DNA from: Toxorhynchites rutilus septentrionalis
Taxonomy: Eukaryota > Arthropoda > Insecta > Diptera > Culicidae
Direction: 5' to 3'
DNA: 64,000 nucleotides
Assembly (NCBI RefSeq): GCF_029784135.1
Contig: NC_073744.1
Span: 68,121,593 to 68,185,592, forward strand
A model generated the notes under the pieces. The model worked only from the letters and a program-made list of their open reading frames with translations, did not search any database and was not told where the DNA came from. Positions 45,446 through 57,769 of this stretch are shown here, in pieces; the first letter of the stretch is position 1, and each line of letters begins with the position of its first letter. Both the position numbers and the translations under genes were made by a program.

Positions 45446-46677
45446 GACATTAGACCCGTATTTTTTATTTTTTCAGTAAGGTGCCCATTTCCATTTTAGG
45501 GTGGTCCGAAAAATATTTTTTTTCCACTTTTTCCCAAAAATGACAAATGAAAATCATAATTTTTGAATCACTGAACCGATTTAGATAATCGACATATAAA
45601 GTTGAAACTAATGACCTAACCTTTTATTAAAAAATATTTAATTTGCGAAAAAAATAATTATATTTTAGTAATTGTTGATTGTAGTTCATTTTTTATTTTC
45701 TTTATGACTCTGGACTAGAGGGCGCTATATTTTTTAATATTTTTTCTTGAAAGCTGGGATTATTTACATAACATATCTCGATATCAGAGATTCAATTTTT
45801 TCGTTTTTTAGATATGATTTGAAAAATCATTTTCCCCCGTTTGCCATAAATATAACTTTCTGCAAGAAATCATAACATTTGAATTACTGAACCGATTTAG
45901 ATGATCGATATATTAAATTTAAGCCAATGAGCAAAATTTGAAAAAAATATCACACTTGCGGGAAGATTGGATTCTAGTCGCATAGGTCTAGTTTAGTCAC
46001 ATAGGAATATTGATCAAAGACTTCAAACATGTTAAATTGACAAAATTTAATTTAAAAACGATAATTATAGCATCTCTGATATCGAGATATGTTAGGTAAA
46101 TAATCCTCAGCTTTCCATAAAAAATATAAAAAAATATAGCGCTCCTATGTTTAACGAGAAAACTATGAAAAACTAACTCAATCAATAATTACAAAAACAA
46201 AAATTGATTTTTTTCGCAAAAGTAATATTTTTCAAATAAAAATAACTCGTAAGCTTTAATTTGATATGTCGATGATATGAATCGGTCTAATAGTTCAAAA
46301 GTTATGACTTTTTGTAGTGGGAAAAATGGGGAAAATTGTTTTTCGAACCATCGATTAGTTTTGAAAAATCATATTTCAAAAAAGAAAAGAATTACATCTC
46401 TCAGATCGAGATATTTTATGTAAAAAATTCTCAGCTTTCAAGCAAAAATATTAAAAATATAGCGCCCCCTAGTCCAAAGCCATGAAAACATTAAAAACCG
46501 ACTACAATCAATAATTACGAAAATAGGATCCATATTCTCTGCAAGTTCAATATTTTTCGATTAAAGCTCATTGGCTTTAATTTGATATGAAAAAGTGGAA
46601 AGAAATTGATTTTTTTGAATCACCCTAAAATGGAAATGGGCGCCCTAATGAAAAAATGAAAAAATACGAGTCTAATG
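45446..46677. mobile_element. Foldback element, about 1.23 kb
   Basis: Inverted ends start ACATTAGAC and share CCCATTTCCATTTTAGGGTG over about 65 bp. Further inverted pairs inside include ATATCTCGATATCAGAGA-like and GAACCGATTTAGAT words, and GGCGCTATATTTTT recurs several times. No coding sequence. A fragment of the end is found at 10579. Confidence 0.65.
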
Positions 46678-47282
46678 TTTTGCGATAAAGAACAAAATTA
46701 CCACTTTTGACGAAGATCTGAAAACCACTATATTGGTTTGACATGGAATGGCTGTATATATACACAAAATATAATACAATCTTACGTGCATCGCGATGAA
46801 CAAAGTATTATATTAATGAATATATGAAAATTAACGTTAAAAGACATTTCTATAGATCTGCACACTTTTACAGACTTTTCCACATTTTTTACAGACATTC
46901 ATGTTTTTACAGATTTTTTTTAGAAATCATCCGGCATCTCTTCCTTCCACTTTCTATCGAATATTTTCAAATTGCAGGTGTGAACATGTACGTGACTCTG
47001 ACTTCGTTTGTTTTTAATTCGTTCGGGAAAACGTTACGTCAAAGAAAGGGGACATTAAAAATGCGTTGCTCAGTGAAAGGCTGAGATGCAATGGTTAACA
47101 ATTGACGGAAAAATGTAGTTCGTTCATTTTATAATTTGAATTATTTTTGCCCTTGACAACAATACCTCTTTTATTGTGCTGATTATCATAAGAAAAATAA
47201 CACTCCTGATCGTTGGATCTCTTTTGACATTTTAATTGGATCTTTTTTGACAGCCGTTTTGATTCAGTCCGCACTACCTAGC
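46678..47282. other. Unassigned AT-rich stretch
   Basis: No recognisable gene. Around 46840-46920 the words CATTTTTACAGACATTC and TTTTTACAGA repeat a few times (ACAGA-type short repeats), perhaps a decayed satellite. Confidence 0.4.
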
Positions 47283-47432
47283 TTTTTTTTCTGTATTATA
47301 GTGACTTTCAACGCTTCTGGCTGGTTCGTCACTTTTACCTTCCATTTTGGAAGAATGTCGGGAGTGAGAATTGAACTCGTGATCTTGAGCGTGAGAAGTA
47401 TGGATGTTACCTCCACGCCAGATCGGCTCCAC
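47283..47432 (-). mobile_element. tRNA-derived SINE, family 2, copy 2
   Basis: On the minus strand: GATCTGGCGTGGAGGTAACA (A box), CACGAGTTCAATTCTCAC (B box), and AAAGTGACGAACCAGCC. It matches the copy at 16449-16610 over about 120 bp. The tail and target duplication could not be fixed. Confidence 0.65.
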
Positions 47433-47449
47433 TACCTAGCTTAAAACCA

Positions 47450-47600
47450 TACGTTTCGTCTCGTACTCCGAAAAATAGTCCCAGAGTGTCGATTTTTGAC
47501 AAAAAAATTTTTTTTCGAGACTACACTAGATCCCGACGTTTCATGGAATTTTATAACATTTTTCATCGGGGTCGATTTTTTCCCATACATTCATTGACAC
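47450..47600 (+). repeat. Dispersed repeat (GTCCCAGAGTGYCGATTTTT), copy 1
   Basis: Contains AACCATACGTTTCGT, GTCCCAGAGTGTCGATTTTT and CCCGACGTTTCATG. Related copies are at 52300-52525 (inverted), 54040-54330 and about 57930-58040. This one begins directly beside SINE family 2. Confidence 0.6.
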
Positions 47601-50268
47601 TCTAATGCTCATAGATTCATGTATGAATGAATTTCAAGCCAACCCAACTTATCGTTGGTAGGTATCAGTGAAACGTTGTGGGTGTAAACACATGGCTCTT
47701 TTAAGCAACTTTGCATACCTGAAATATTCAAAAAAAAAATTAGACTACTATTTGAAAATGGCAAAAAAAATCTTGATATTTGACATAAATTTATAACCCA
47801 AAAACTACCTATCAAATTTTGATCAAAGGATAAAATGAAGCAAATTGTTAAAGTTTTCACAGAAAAAAAAAATTTTTTTTTCAATTTCACTGAAAAAAAA
47901 ATTTAAAGTTAAATTTTTTTTTTCCAAAAACCTATTGTTTTTTTAAATTCTTTTTAAAAAAACTATATGAATAGGCCTTACAATTTACAACAAGTTGTCC
48001 ATACATCTGAAGATAGACACATTTTCGAACAACAACTTTTTCATGTTTTCTTTGAGAAAATACAACTAATGCTAGTTTTGTTTATAGTCGAAATAGCGAT
48101 ATGATGCATTCGAAAAAGTTTTAGATCTAATTTAAATAGGAACTTTCGTCGAAGACGTTAACTTAGTATCTTTCATAGTTTCTGGAATATAAGGCGTTTC
48201 GTAACATTTTTGTGTGTATGTGAATTGCGATAATTTGTACATGAAAATGTTACGAATTAAACATTAATTGTATTGTTTCAAAGAAAAACATGACAAAGTT
48301 GTTGTTCGAAATACTTTTTCTCCGTAAAAATGTCCATGGAAACGTAGATAATCTTCCACATTTCATTCTTTTATTAAAATTTTGTAGTTAAAATGAATTG
48401 CTAAATGAACAAAACAAAATAAACCGATGGGATAAAAAAACGGATATAATTATAGATTGGTGACTAAATTAAACAAAACTTATATTACGATTATTAATAA
48501 ATACTTACTAATAATATAAAACAATAAGTTATTACGCTTACATGACTCCAATAAATCCGCTAAAAACCCCTGACTGCGTGCATGTTATGTACATCTTCTT
48601 TATATCGTACATCCCATAACTCTCAGTTTTGTTACCTACTCGTCCTATTTCATATTCATATCAACTCTCTATATGAACTCTGCACATACAGAAATCTCTT
48701 TTCTAACGATTTAGAGAAGGTCAAATAAGAATTTATAAACGATAATTATCAATCAAATTTGACTCTAACCAAACAAAATTGTGGATTTGTCCATAGAGAG
48801 CTTCTTGAATGAACATGTATAAAGAACGCTTTGTGTACTTCAATAATTTATTTCTGTGCTACCTATGGTTTTTTTTCAATACTTAGTGCACATCCGATTG
48901 ATACACAGGTATCCCAATACAACTATTGGATACCATACGACACTACATGGCCAGTTCGTACCTGTTTCATTAATGCTTTTTTTTTCATTCATGAAAATGG
49001 TTTGTATTTTTTTCCAATGCAACAATCGTAATCGATTTGGGGAAACCCCAGGTGTAAAGAGAGAGTGGATAGCTGCAATAAATGACAATAATTCACAGAT
49101 GTGCTCGTCTCCCAGAACTCTAGAGAGGTTTATGGAATGATGATGCGGTCACCCGAGTAGAGTTTATGTTCCTTTACTCTAATAGGGTAATAGTCATTAG
49201 CTTGTCTACTTCAAATAATTCTCCATCTTGAATCGCATGTAGAATATCAATAGAGCGATTGTAAAATTTTATTCGATACAATAAATTCAAACATAGATAA
49301 ACATCGCTAGTTACCATTTAGAGTTTGAACAATGACATCAAGGGGGTGTAAAAAATTTTTCCGTTTCCGAGTGACGGCTTTGATATGAACACGTTGAGTC
49401 CCGTGTCAGTTGAGCTTTTCGTTAGAAAAATGTAGATCACTCGGACTCACAGTTACAAATAGAGAAATAAAAAAAAATGGTTTGTTTCCGGGTGTTTTAG
49501 GGTATGTTACTGCTTCCTAGACGAATTTATGATTATTTTCTTTTTATACAACAAATATCTTTCGGATCGGGAACCGACATTGGTATTGTTCAAACACTTT
49601 TGATGATGATGATGACCCACCTCATACCCCTACAAAGGTTTTAACAGGTCGATTTATCTTATAGATAGCTATTTATGTTTGCTTCAAAGTTAAGAGACCA
49701 GCATCATAAAACAAAAACAAAAACGAACTGACACTGCTGCAGGCATGAAGTTCTATTAATCGAACATTATAAATTGGCGAAAACTGTAAAAAAAAACAAT
49801 GTTTCTATCCGTATCGACATTGACATAATCATAGTCTCAACTTCAGGTTCAAAGCTTTCCCAAGGCCTGTCAAGAAAATTTCCAACCCGGGAAAAGTGTC
49901 AACTAAGAACACACTAGAGATCTGCCACTATCCAGAAATACTCGATATAACCATGTTATGAAAAGATAGTTTACGACAATTCTGAATGAGCTATCCCCAT
50001 TCCAGGTTCCACTTCAGACTCCATATGAAATTTCATAGTGGATCAGTGTTCTGCCAGTGTTTACTATTAACATAGTCGAGACCTACCAAACGCGCGCAAG
50101 GCTCAAACTTTCGTAGACAACGCTCGTTATTATTTTTTACAATATATATTAACAACAAAGAGAAAAAAAACATCATCATCAGTACGAACATGGTAGTTTT
50201 ACCTGTAAATTAATTGTGTAAATGTCAATCAATTATAAACATTAAGCAAAAATTTTATGGAAACTTGT
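47601..50268. other. Unassigned AT-rich stretch
   Basis: No gene or RNA recognised. Homopolymer A/T runs dominate 47.7-48.0 kb. The LINE described next ends near 50269 on the minus strand, so part of its 3' UTR or tail may extend into 50.15-50.27 kb. Confidence 0.4.
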
Positions 50269-50677
50269 TTACAAAACACATTTTACGTGTGAAATACACA
50301 TTTTCTTAAACTCTGCCATTGTTGCCGTACGTTTTATTTCTCTAGGCATCGAATTTTTAAAAAATATACCTTTATACGACAACGAATTCTGTGACCTACT
50401 AAACATAAAGTTTGGTGTTCTTGCACCATACAATTTAACTTTACTGCTTACTGTCAGCCCTTTCTTCAAACGACACAAAACGCCGTACTTCTCGGCAATC
50501 TTCTTGATGACATTGTTAATGTGAGACTTAAGAGTTAAAATGTCATCAATGATAACTCCTACGTATTTTACATCTTCCACGCGTTCTAATGTCTCACCGT
50601 CTATTTCGAAATTAACGTCAATACTGGAGTTTGCTGCAGAAATGAGCATGTATTTTGTTTTGCCAACATTTAACTTC
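50269..50677 (-). pseudogene. LINE (Jockey-type) RT C-terminal segment, piece 6
   Basis: On the minus strand, reading from the SINE target site: KLNVGKTKYMLISAANSS, then DGETLERVEDVKYVGVIID and LKSHINNVIKKIAEKYGVLC, typical of the RT region after the YADD box and the thumb of Jockey-type LINEs. It continues to NSMPREIKRTATMAEFKKM and a stop at 50269-50271. It joins piece 5 across the SINE insertion: the target sequence itself encodes the Leu-Lys-Leu-Asn-Val junction. Confidence 0.85.
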
Positions 50678-50964
50678 TTGTGCACTCGTGGCCGAGTGGT
50701 TAGCGTCATAACTAACATGCCGGGTGTTCGGGTTCGATTCCCGTTCTGGTCGGGGGAATTTTTCGTCAAAGAAATTTCCTCCGACTTGCACTGTGATCAC
50801 GCGTATTCTAGAGCTTGCCACTCAGAATGCATTCAAGGCGTGTTATTTGGCATAGAAATCTTAACTAAGTACTAATAAAAATGACGCAAGTAATACTACG
50901 TTGAGACGGCGAAGTTCCTCTAGGAACGTTAGTGCCATTGAAGAAGAAGAAGAAGAAGAAGAAG
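50678..50964 (+). mobile_element. tRNA-derived SINE, family 1, copy 3
   Basis: Flanked by AACATTTAACTTC at 50665-50677 and 50965-50977, a 13-bp target duplication. A box TGGCCGAGTGGTTAGCGT, B box GGTTCGATTCCC, and a long GAA repeat tail (about 50940-50964). It inserted in the LINE reading frame, opposite in orientation. Confidence 0.93.
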
Positions 50965-50977
50965 AACATTTAACTTC

Positions 50978-51296
50978 AATTGCTTACATTTGAGCCATTG
51001 GCCATAGAATGCAAATCTTCGTCTATGTCCTCCGCGGGAAACAGAATCGTTGAATCGACTCTTTTGAGTTCTGTCGCACAAATAGCTTCCAAACCATTTG
51101 TACGCCATTCGTACAATTCCAATGTGCTTCAATGTTTGTAACAACAAGGGCCTAGAAATTGTTTCAAAAGCGCGTTTAAGATCCAGATATACCGCAAATA
51201 TAGTCTCTTTCGCCTCGATGTTCTCTTCTAACACCAGGTTCAGTGCGGTTTCACAAGAGTGTCCCTCTCGATATCCCGACTGTTCTGGTCAGTGTT
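50978..51296 (-). pseudogene. LINE RT palm segment, piece 5, YADD box deleted
   Basis: Reads QSGYREGHSCETALNLVLEE, then VYLDLKRAFETISRPLLLQT (motif A with catalytic Asp) and MAYKWFGSYLCDRTQKSRFN. From DSVSRGG the reading passes directly to QWLKCKQLKLNV, so the PQGS and YADD motifs are missing. That deletion inactivates polymerase activity independently of the insertions. Confidence 0.82.
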
Positions 51297-51948
51297 GAGA
51301 AAAATCGTCTTCGCTAAGCTCAAATGCATAGATTTTCGGGCTAGGTTGCATCGAAAACCTATATACTCCAAACGAAAATCAAAATGACAGATCCAGACAA
51401 CCAGTGAATATGAGCAAATGAACTTTTGTTCTTCAATATGTTTTGAAGATAATTTTTTCACCCAGTGTCATTTTCATAATGATAATTCGAGACGTCAGAA
51501 TTGAATCTCATTTTAGCTAAATGAATATCAGCTGTTGTTTACTTTTAACCTGAGGCTGCTGCGTGCGGATGGTTTTTATTTAGTTCAAACTTTTATTGTA
51601 TTACTGCTTGCAATACAATAAATACAGCGTTTAGGGATGGTTCGCGGTTTTTTGCTTGTCTCTATCCAAATGTTTTATGAGCCCGTGCTGCTTTGCAGCT
51701 GCCGGATGCCGTGTTTGGAAAATTCACTGCCAGAACGAATATCATTTCGAATGTGAAGAATATCCATTTGTTGCTTTTGATATCCAAAGTATAAATAACA
51801 GCGAAGTTATGAACCCCACTCAATGCCGCATTCATTCATTATAGCAAATTTGTTCATGTATCATCGATATCAACAAAATGAACTCGTTTGTTATTGTCAT
51901 CAATATAATGAGGGAAGTGTGTTTCAAGCTGAAAAAAAGTCATTTACA
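51293..51948. mobile_element. Insertion of about 650 bp in the LINE, CAGTGT ends
   Basis: LINE homology stops at 51293 and resumes at about 51948. The inserted block starts CAGTGTTGAGAAAAATCGTC and ends TCATTTACACTG, a short inverted pair CAGTGT/ACACTG. No coding sequence was recognised. A target duplication could not be confirmed. Confidence 0.5.
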
Positions 51949-52285
51949 CTGAAATAAAATCATATTCGTTACTCGTGAATATTTGTTGATATTCTAAGAC
52001 ACTGGTTATGATATTAGCAAATTGTTGTTTTCTATAAAATGAATCAGCTGACCTTTCAGAACAAGTTCTAACAGTTTTTTCTAATATGTGCAACATGTTA
52101 ATAGGGCGGAACTCTTCGGCTTTATTCGTACCATTAACTTTGGGGATTGGAATCCCAAGGGATTCCTTCCAAACCTTTGGCAAGTTCCCAGTTCGTAGAG
52201 ATTCATTTAGCAGGTCGAGCAGATCGTGTCCAATGACATGAAAACAATCTTGATTCCCTTTTGCGTTGACATTATCAGTACCAGC
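51949..52285 (-). pseudogene. LINE RT N-terminal segment, piece 4
   Basis: Starts at KKTAGTDNVN near 52285, continues DLLDLLNESLRTGNLPKVWK and ESLGIPIPKVNGTNKAEEFR, then PINMLHILEKTVR. These are RT motifs 0 and 1 (W-K ... I-P-I-P-K ... F-R-P-I-N). Upstream it is broken by a foldback element at 52.29 kb. Confidence 0.85.
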
Positions 52286-52289
52286 CGTT

Positions 52290-54380
52290 TTTTTATATAT
52301 TCAAATGCCAAATTTCAGCTCAATCGGACTTCAGGGAGAGTGGCGCAAAGCGGTCAAAGTTTGAGTTTTTTGGAAATCGAAAAATCACCCAGAGGGGGAG
52401 TAAAGGAAATCGGGGTTTTCGATTTTTTTTTGTTATGCCAAATGTCTTAAAAAGACATGAAACGTCGAGATCTAGTGTTATCTCGATTTTTTTTATTTGT
52501 CAAAAATCGGCACTCTGGGACTTTGACGTAGGATTACGTATTTCGGTCACATATTGGGGTACAAATTAAAAATCAATAATCAAGCACATCGTGAAAATTG
52601 TCCAATTTCAAACGCTTATTACTCATTCATTTCGTGATGGATTGATGAAATTTTCACGTCAAACGATTTCAGCACTCTATAACAATTTTTTATATCGATT
52701 AATATTATATATGTCATGAAACTAACTATCGAACAATTGAAAAATCTCAACCCCTATCCTAACGGGAATACCCACTTCTGGTTGGTCGAAATTGACGGTG
52801 GCTGGGGAAACTCGACATTGCAAATATATGCAATTTGGGGGCATTTTTATATTGCAAGTAATGTGAGTGATACAATTTATTCTAGCAAATAAAGTTTCAA
52901 TTTGGAACTTTAATGTTGGTTGCTTCGTGAAATTTCATATCAATGAACGAAAGTGTATTGTGAAAAATTTAGCACAATCGTGTCGCCTAGTTGCAAAACC
53001 AGCCAACTCCACAAGTTTGATAAATTCGTTTTTTCGATTTTTTTAGACCTTAGATACATTTTTCCACTTATTGGTAGTGGGAAACAGCACAATAAAGATC
53101 AATTCCCCATAAAAGATGCGTTTAGAAATCATGATGTGCTGCAAAACAGGTGGCATGATGCAACAGAAAATCGTCTTTCCTGAATTTTTTTGTCTTTTTG
53201 AAGTTGGCCGGTTTTGCACAAAGGCAACACAATAGTAAGTGTAAAATTGTACATGGTAGCAGTTGTGTTAAAAATGACTTGATATTTGAAGCGATTTATT
53301 TCAATTTTCATAAATAAAAAGCAAGGTGTGTTCCCGCTCGAGAACGGGTCGTTCGGTTCAAGTCTGTTCTGTAGTGTTCATTTTCACACAATGAAAATTC
53401 ATACGGCGAGAAAAATTGGAAAAGTGAAGAAATATTCGAAAAAGTGATTTCCCATAGGCTCTACATATAGTAATAGGTATTGTTAGTCTAATAAAAATTT
53501 GCATTGGGTTCAATAAACACTCAGAAGGTAAAAATTATGTAAGAAATTTCAACATGTTTTACCGATGAGAAAAATTTATAATTGTGTTCAGTATTGATAA
53601 TTATCTTATATTACATTGGTGAGTTTTTTTCTTTATTTCATCCATACATAACACAGGAGGCATCTCGTCTAGTGTCACAGAGGGCGGTTTTCATCATATC
53701 TTATTCCACTTCGGCATCTTCTATCTGAAACGCACCATCCAACGACTGCTTATCATCCTTCTGTCACCATCTCTCGGTAAACACTGGTGGAGTGAACAAA
53801 CAATACTCAATAACCAAACAAAACAGCCCTTTTCAGGGCCACTCAATCATTATCCAAGAGTTTAACAATGTAATTCTTCAAACATTTCCAAAATCAACAG
53901 ATAACCTCAAATTTTAACGTCTGCGACACCAGTAAATAAAGTCCGAATGAGCTAATATTTTGCATAGAGTATATTATCGTGCAAATCAACACTTCGGAGC
54001 AAGTTCTGAATGAAAAATCGAGATAACTATTTTTATTGGCGCCCAAAACCATACTTTTCGTTCCGTATTCCGAAAAAAAAGTCCCAGAGTGCCGATTTTT
54101 TACAAAAAAAAATTTTTTTTTGAGATGAGACTAGATCTCGACGTTTCATGCAATTTTAAGACATTTGGCATCAAATTTTGTTTATTCGAAAACCCAGATT
54201 TCCTTTACACCCCCCTTGGGTGATTTTTCTATTTCCAAAAAACTCAAACTTTGACCGCTTTGCCCATTCTCCATTAAGTCCGATTGACCAGATATTTGGC
54301 ATAGGGTGTTTTTTCGAGGTGCTGAACATTTTTTATGCGGTATCTTTTTGAAATTAGAGATGACCATTTTCATTGGCACC
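52290..54380. mobile_element. Foldback block inserted in the LINE
   Basis: LINE homology is absent between 52290 and 54381. Inverted arms at about 52300-52525 and 54040-54330 share CAATCGGACTT, AAAGCGGTCAAAGTTTGAGT and GAAACGTCGAGATCTAG. The 1.5-kb centre is AT-rich and unassigned, with a short cluster at 53640-53830 of balanced composition. No gene. The arms belong to the GTCCCAGAGTG repeat family. Confidence 0.65.
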
Positions 54381-54660
54381 CTAGTGTACATATTCCAATC
54401 ATTTTCTAAATTAGTTCTTACAAACTTTCTGTACTTTTTGGCTCTTTTGCGTTTGAGGCGCAGCAGATCCAAAGAGTACCAGCTGTTCGAATTACTTAAA
54501 TCAATATATTTTTCAATTACTAATTTATTCGTTCACTCATTCAAAGTATTAGTTAGAATAGCTGTTTTATCATTAAGATGTCTAGTCGTTGCTTCAAAAC
54601 CCAGACTTGCCGACACAAGTTGAGACATAGCTTCTCGAGAATATTGTTTCCAGCAGTCTT
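54381..54660 (-). pseudogene. LINE linker between endonuclease and RT, piece 3
   Basis: Reads CWKQYSREAMSQLVSASLGF, a stop after NTLNE, then NSWYSLDLLRLKRKRAKKYR and NLENDWNMYTR. This is the K/R-rich spacer seen between the APE and RT domains in Jockey-type ORF2. It places the pieces in correct order on the minus strand. Confidence 0.75.
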
Positions 54661-54998
54661 CCGAAAAACACTTACACATGTCCACGCGATGTGAAAATTC
54701 CATGTTTTTGTTTGAATTCGAACATGATTCTCGCTAGTGTTGAGTGTCTATCCCCAACACGAACAATGATACACAAACATAGACATGTGAAAACAAACAC
54801 GATGTTTATAATTCAAGAACATCATGTACAAACATATCACCCGATGTCGCAGTATTCATTGCTTTCGTTTCGTTTCTTTTCATACACGGAAAGAAATTAT
54901 TCATCCCAAAACATTTCTTCGTTGAATACTTTTTCACAGAAACGAACTTGAAATTTAGTTCGCATTTCAAAAATTGCACGAACTAAGAGGCTATAAGT

Positions 54999-55492
54999 TC
55001 ATGCACCAAAATATATATTTTTATTAAGGCTCATATGGCGTCAGCCTAACGGGGCCGGGAGTTCAATATTTTGACAATGTTTGCTTACAACTATGTTAGT
55101 AATATATAACCGATTACTCGCGGTTGGCTCGAGGTTAGTATTACAAGTGTTCTCATAATTGGGATGTTGCAGTCTTCAGTGCTCTGTACGTGTGCCCGAC
55201 ATGGGATACTTCCTATTGGGATGCAGCTGACCGTTAATCAGCAACGACCCCCTAGTCTGCACCCCATATCTAGCGTGGTGCGTCTTTTTCGACTCGAGGA
55301 ATCCAGGATAGAATGATCACTAGCCGGCGCAATCATCAGCTCGTGTAGAGTTGTCATGAGCGGTACAACCTTTGGCTCTTGTTGAATCATCAGTGGACTG
55401 CACAACCTTCGGCCCGTGTATCTGTAAAGAGTGTGTGTATGTATTGCCGCGACTAAGTAAAAGTTTATAGATCGTTCATGCACATTTTGCAA
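54999..55492 (-). mobile_element. 3' untranslated end of the I/LOA/R1-like LINE, copy C
   Basis: Nearly identical to copy A at 1216-1623, in the same minus orientation, and extending further 5' (to about 55492, matching 2040-2060 of copy B). It ends AATAAAAATATATATTTTGG on the minus strand without an A-run. Non-coding. Confidence 0.75.
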
Positions 55493-55921
55493 GTCTGATT
55501 AAATAATCCTTGGTTTCGTTCAAAGAAAACATTCTCTGAATAGAAAGAAGCTTTTTTTTGCGTGCATGTTGGCAATTAAAGTCTGGGGAGCCGACTGCAT
55601 AGCGGGCGACGTCGTACAAATGTTGACCAAAAAAATAAATACCCAAAAATTAGTTTTAGATGCAACCTTCAGCGGCACACAGCAGAACCAGCAGAGAAAT
55701 TTCAGCGGCTTAAACACACCATTAATTTCTCGATGTTATCACAAACTGAATGAAGGAAAAAACTAAAAGCTACACTTACACTACACTACATATGCTATGT
55801 GTGCATGCGATTGCATCATCCTTTCTTCTCCTCTTCTCCGCTCGTTTTATAGCTCGGGTCGCGATCGTCGCGAACAAGCAGTATTGGCCATTTGTATTCA
55901 AAGATCCAGCCAAAATTGTTG

Positions 55922-55965
55922 CTCCCGTGGTCGAGTGGTTAGTGTCACGCCTAACATGTCACTGC
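55922..55965 (+). mobile_element. SINE family 1 fragment
   Basis: CTCCCGTGGTCGAGTGGTTA then GTGTCACGCCTAACATG matches only the first 44 bases of the SINE head, after which homology stops. It retains the A box but lacks the B box and body. Confidence 0.65.
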
Positions 55966-56354
55966 TGAATAATTCAATTTTAGTACTTGTTCAAATAGCT
56001 AATAATAGCGAATGTTACATGAATTCAATATATAAATTGATGCGTGCACTAAATAATGATATCAAATGTGAAAAACTCTCATATCAATCGATGTTTATTT
56101 TGTTCGGAACAGAAAAAGAGGTTTAGTTTATTTGCCCAATATTTTTGATGAAGCACCCATTGTCATGAAAGGAAAGCATTTTTTCCATGTCAACATACCA
56201 ACACACCACGCGTTGAGTGGTGGTGGTGTGGTGTCCGATTCGCTTCTTCTACTCTACGCACTACGAATACAAACATGTCACATTTTCTAACATAGGTACG
56301 AGAAAATCATGTTTGTACTCAAACACAAAACTGTGAACAGCAGCGTGGACATGT

Positions 56355-57067
56355 TTATTCCGGACGCAGTGTTTTTTGTGAAACTTGGAAGACTGGTTTC
56401 CAGCATTTGATCTTCACTTTGTTTCTATCACAGTCCTTCTGTCCATTCTCAATGTTAACAAAAATTGTCTCATTGTCAGTTATTTTAAATTTGGCCTCTG
56501 TCGAAGAATGAACAGTAGCGAAATTCGAAAAGACGTGATCAATTAGAGTTCTACTATGTTTAGAAATTCTAGTAGCTTCGATAATCGTTTGTTTTAAGTT
56601 AAAATAATGCGATAATTGTTTCAACTGATTCAAATTTCGTACATTAAGCCAATCAATGTTAAAATCGCCAGCAATTACATTTAATTTACTGCAATCAACG
56701 AAATTTCCCACCAGTTCTCCAAAATTTCAATAAAACGTTGGTCACTGGAACTAGGGGAATGGTATACAATTCCATAATTTCCCATCTGCACGCCTCTTTT
56801 AACTGAAATAGCCAAGAACCAATTATTTTCAACAGATTCGTTTAACCGAATGTTGAATTTAACTGATTCTTTTGCATAAATTGCAACACCTCCAGTGTGT
56901 TTGGAGTGGGACAAGCAAAAAGCAACTTTATAACCCGGCATGTTGTACTGGTCAAATGAATCTTCATTAACTATGTGAGTTTCAGCAAGAAATACCATTT
57001 GAGGTCGCATGTTTTCTACAAGTAATCGCGTTTCTGCGTAATTTGTAGAAAGCCCAGCTATATTCAA
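56355..57067 (-). pseudogene. LINE APE-type endonuclease, piece 2
   Basis: Starts MNIAGLSTNYAETRLLVENM and has the EEP motifs in order: LAETHI (metal-binding Glu), GGVAIYAKE, GIVYHSPSSSD, VIAGDFNIDW (catalytic Asp-x-Asn) and LIDHVFSN. A one-base frameshift near 56705 separates two open parts. The final Ser-Asp-His motif appears altered to TDNE. It would nick target DNA for target-primed reverse transcription in a live element. Homology stops near 56341. Confidence 0.88.
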
Positions 57068-57109
57068 ATAGATTATTGCTAACTTACTTTCACGTGTACT
57101 TTTCCTAAA

Positions 57110-57743
57110 TTGCTATATAGTTGTTTGAAAAATGTTGTTTTATTTCTTCTCCAATAATCTTCGATACACAGGACACTGTGTACCATAAGTTGGATAATTT
57201 TCATTCAAATACAATTTTTGTTCTTTATTTACTTTACAACAATTGATGCATTTCCATTCAGTTGACGAGCACTCAGATGTTTTATGTTTCTCAGTACATC
57301 TAGAACATGTTTGTTCTTTGTCGCAAACTTTACTCTTATGTCCGTATTCTCCACATTTGAAAAAAACGTAAAATATGAAAGGCCTCAACCACGGTACATC
57401 CATCCCACCCCATGCATACTTTTTGAGCAGTCATCAGGTTGACGTAAGTATCATGGTCAATTTCAATGATTGTATTAGATTTGTTATACTTCAAGCGCGG
57501 ATTTTCATATTCTACAACAACTTTAACATCCTTCATCGAAATGTTTTCATTTTGACTCTTCAAATAATCAATGAATACATCAGAGGAATATCGATTACTC
57601 AATATCGAAAATTGATGCGGGTTGAAAGGAAAGCGTAGCATGAACAATTGGGGGGTCAACGTGTTAGCAAGGTTAACAAAGTTATTTTCAGTAAGTCTAA
57701 TATGAATTTGAATACAAATAAAAATAACGTGCGAAATGCGCAT
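57110..57743 (-). pseudogene. LINE ORF1 (gag-like, zinc knuckles), piece 1
   Basis: Reads NPHQFSILSNRYSSDVFIDY, MKDVKVVVEYENPRLKYNKS and VEAFHILR, then a frameshift and KCGEYGHKSKVC (a CCHC knuckle missing its first Cys), CSRCTEKHKTSEC and WKCINC. Three clustered knuckles are usual in ORF1 of Jockey-type LINEs, which binds the element RNA. ORF1 lies just upstream of the endonuclease on the minus strand, as expected. Confidence 0.8.
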
Positions 57744-57769
57744 AATGAAACGATTACGCTACCCTGTAG

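Larger units (their letters stand above)
54661..56340. mobile_element. Composite insertion in the LINE
   Basis: LINE homology stops at about 54661 and resumes at about 56341. The block contains the LINE 3'-UTR copy C at 54999-55492, a SINE family 1 fragment at 55922-55965, and unassigned AT-rich sequence. It is therefore at least three events within one interval. Confidence 0.6.
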
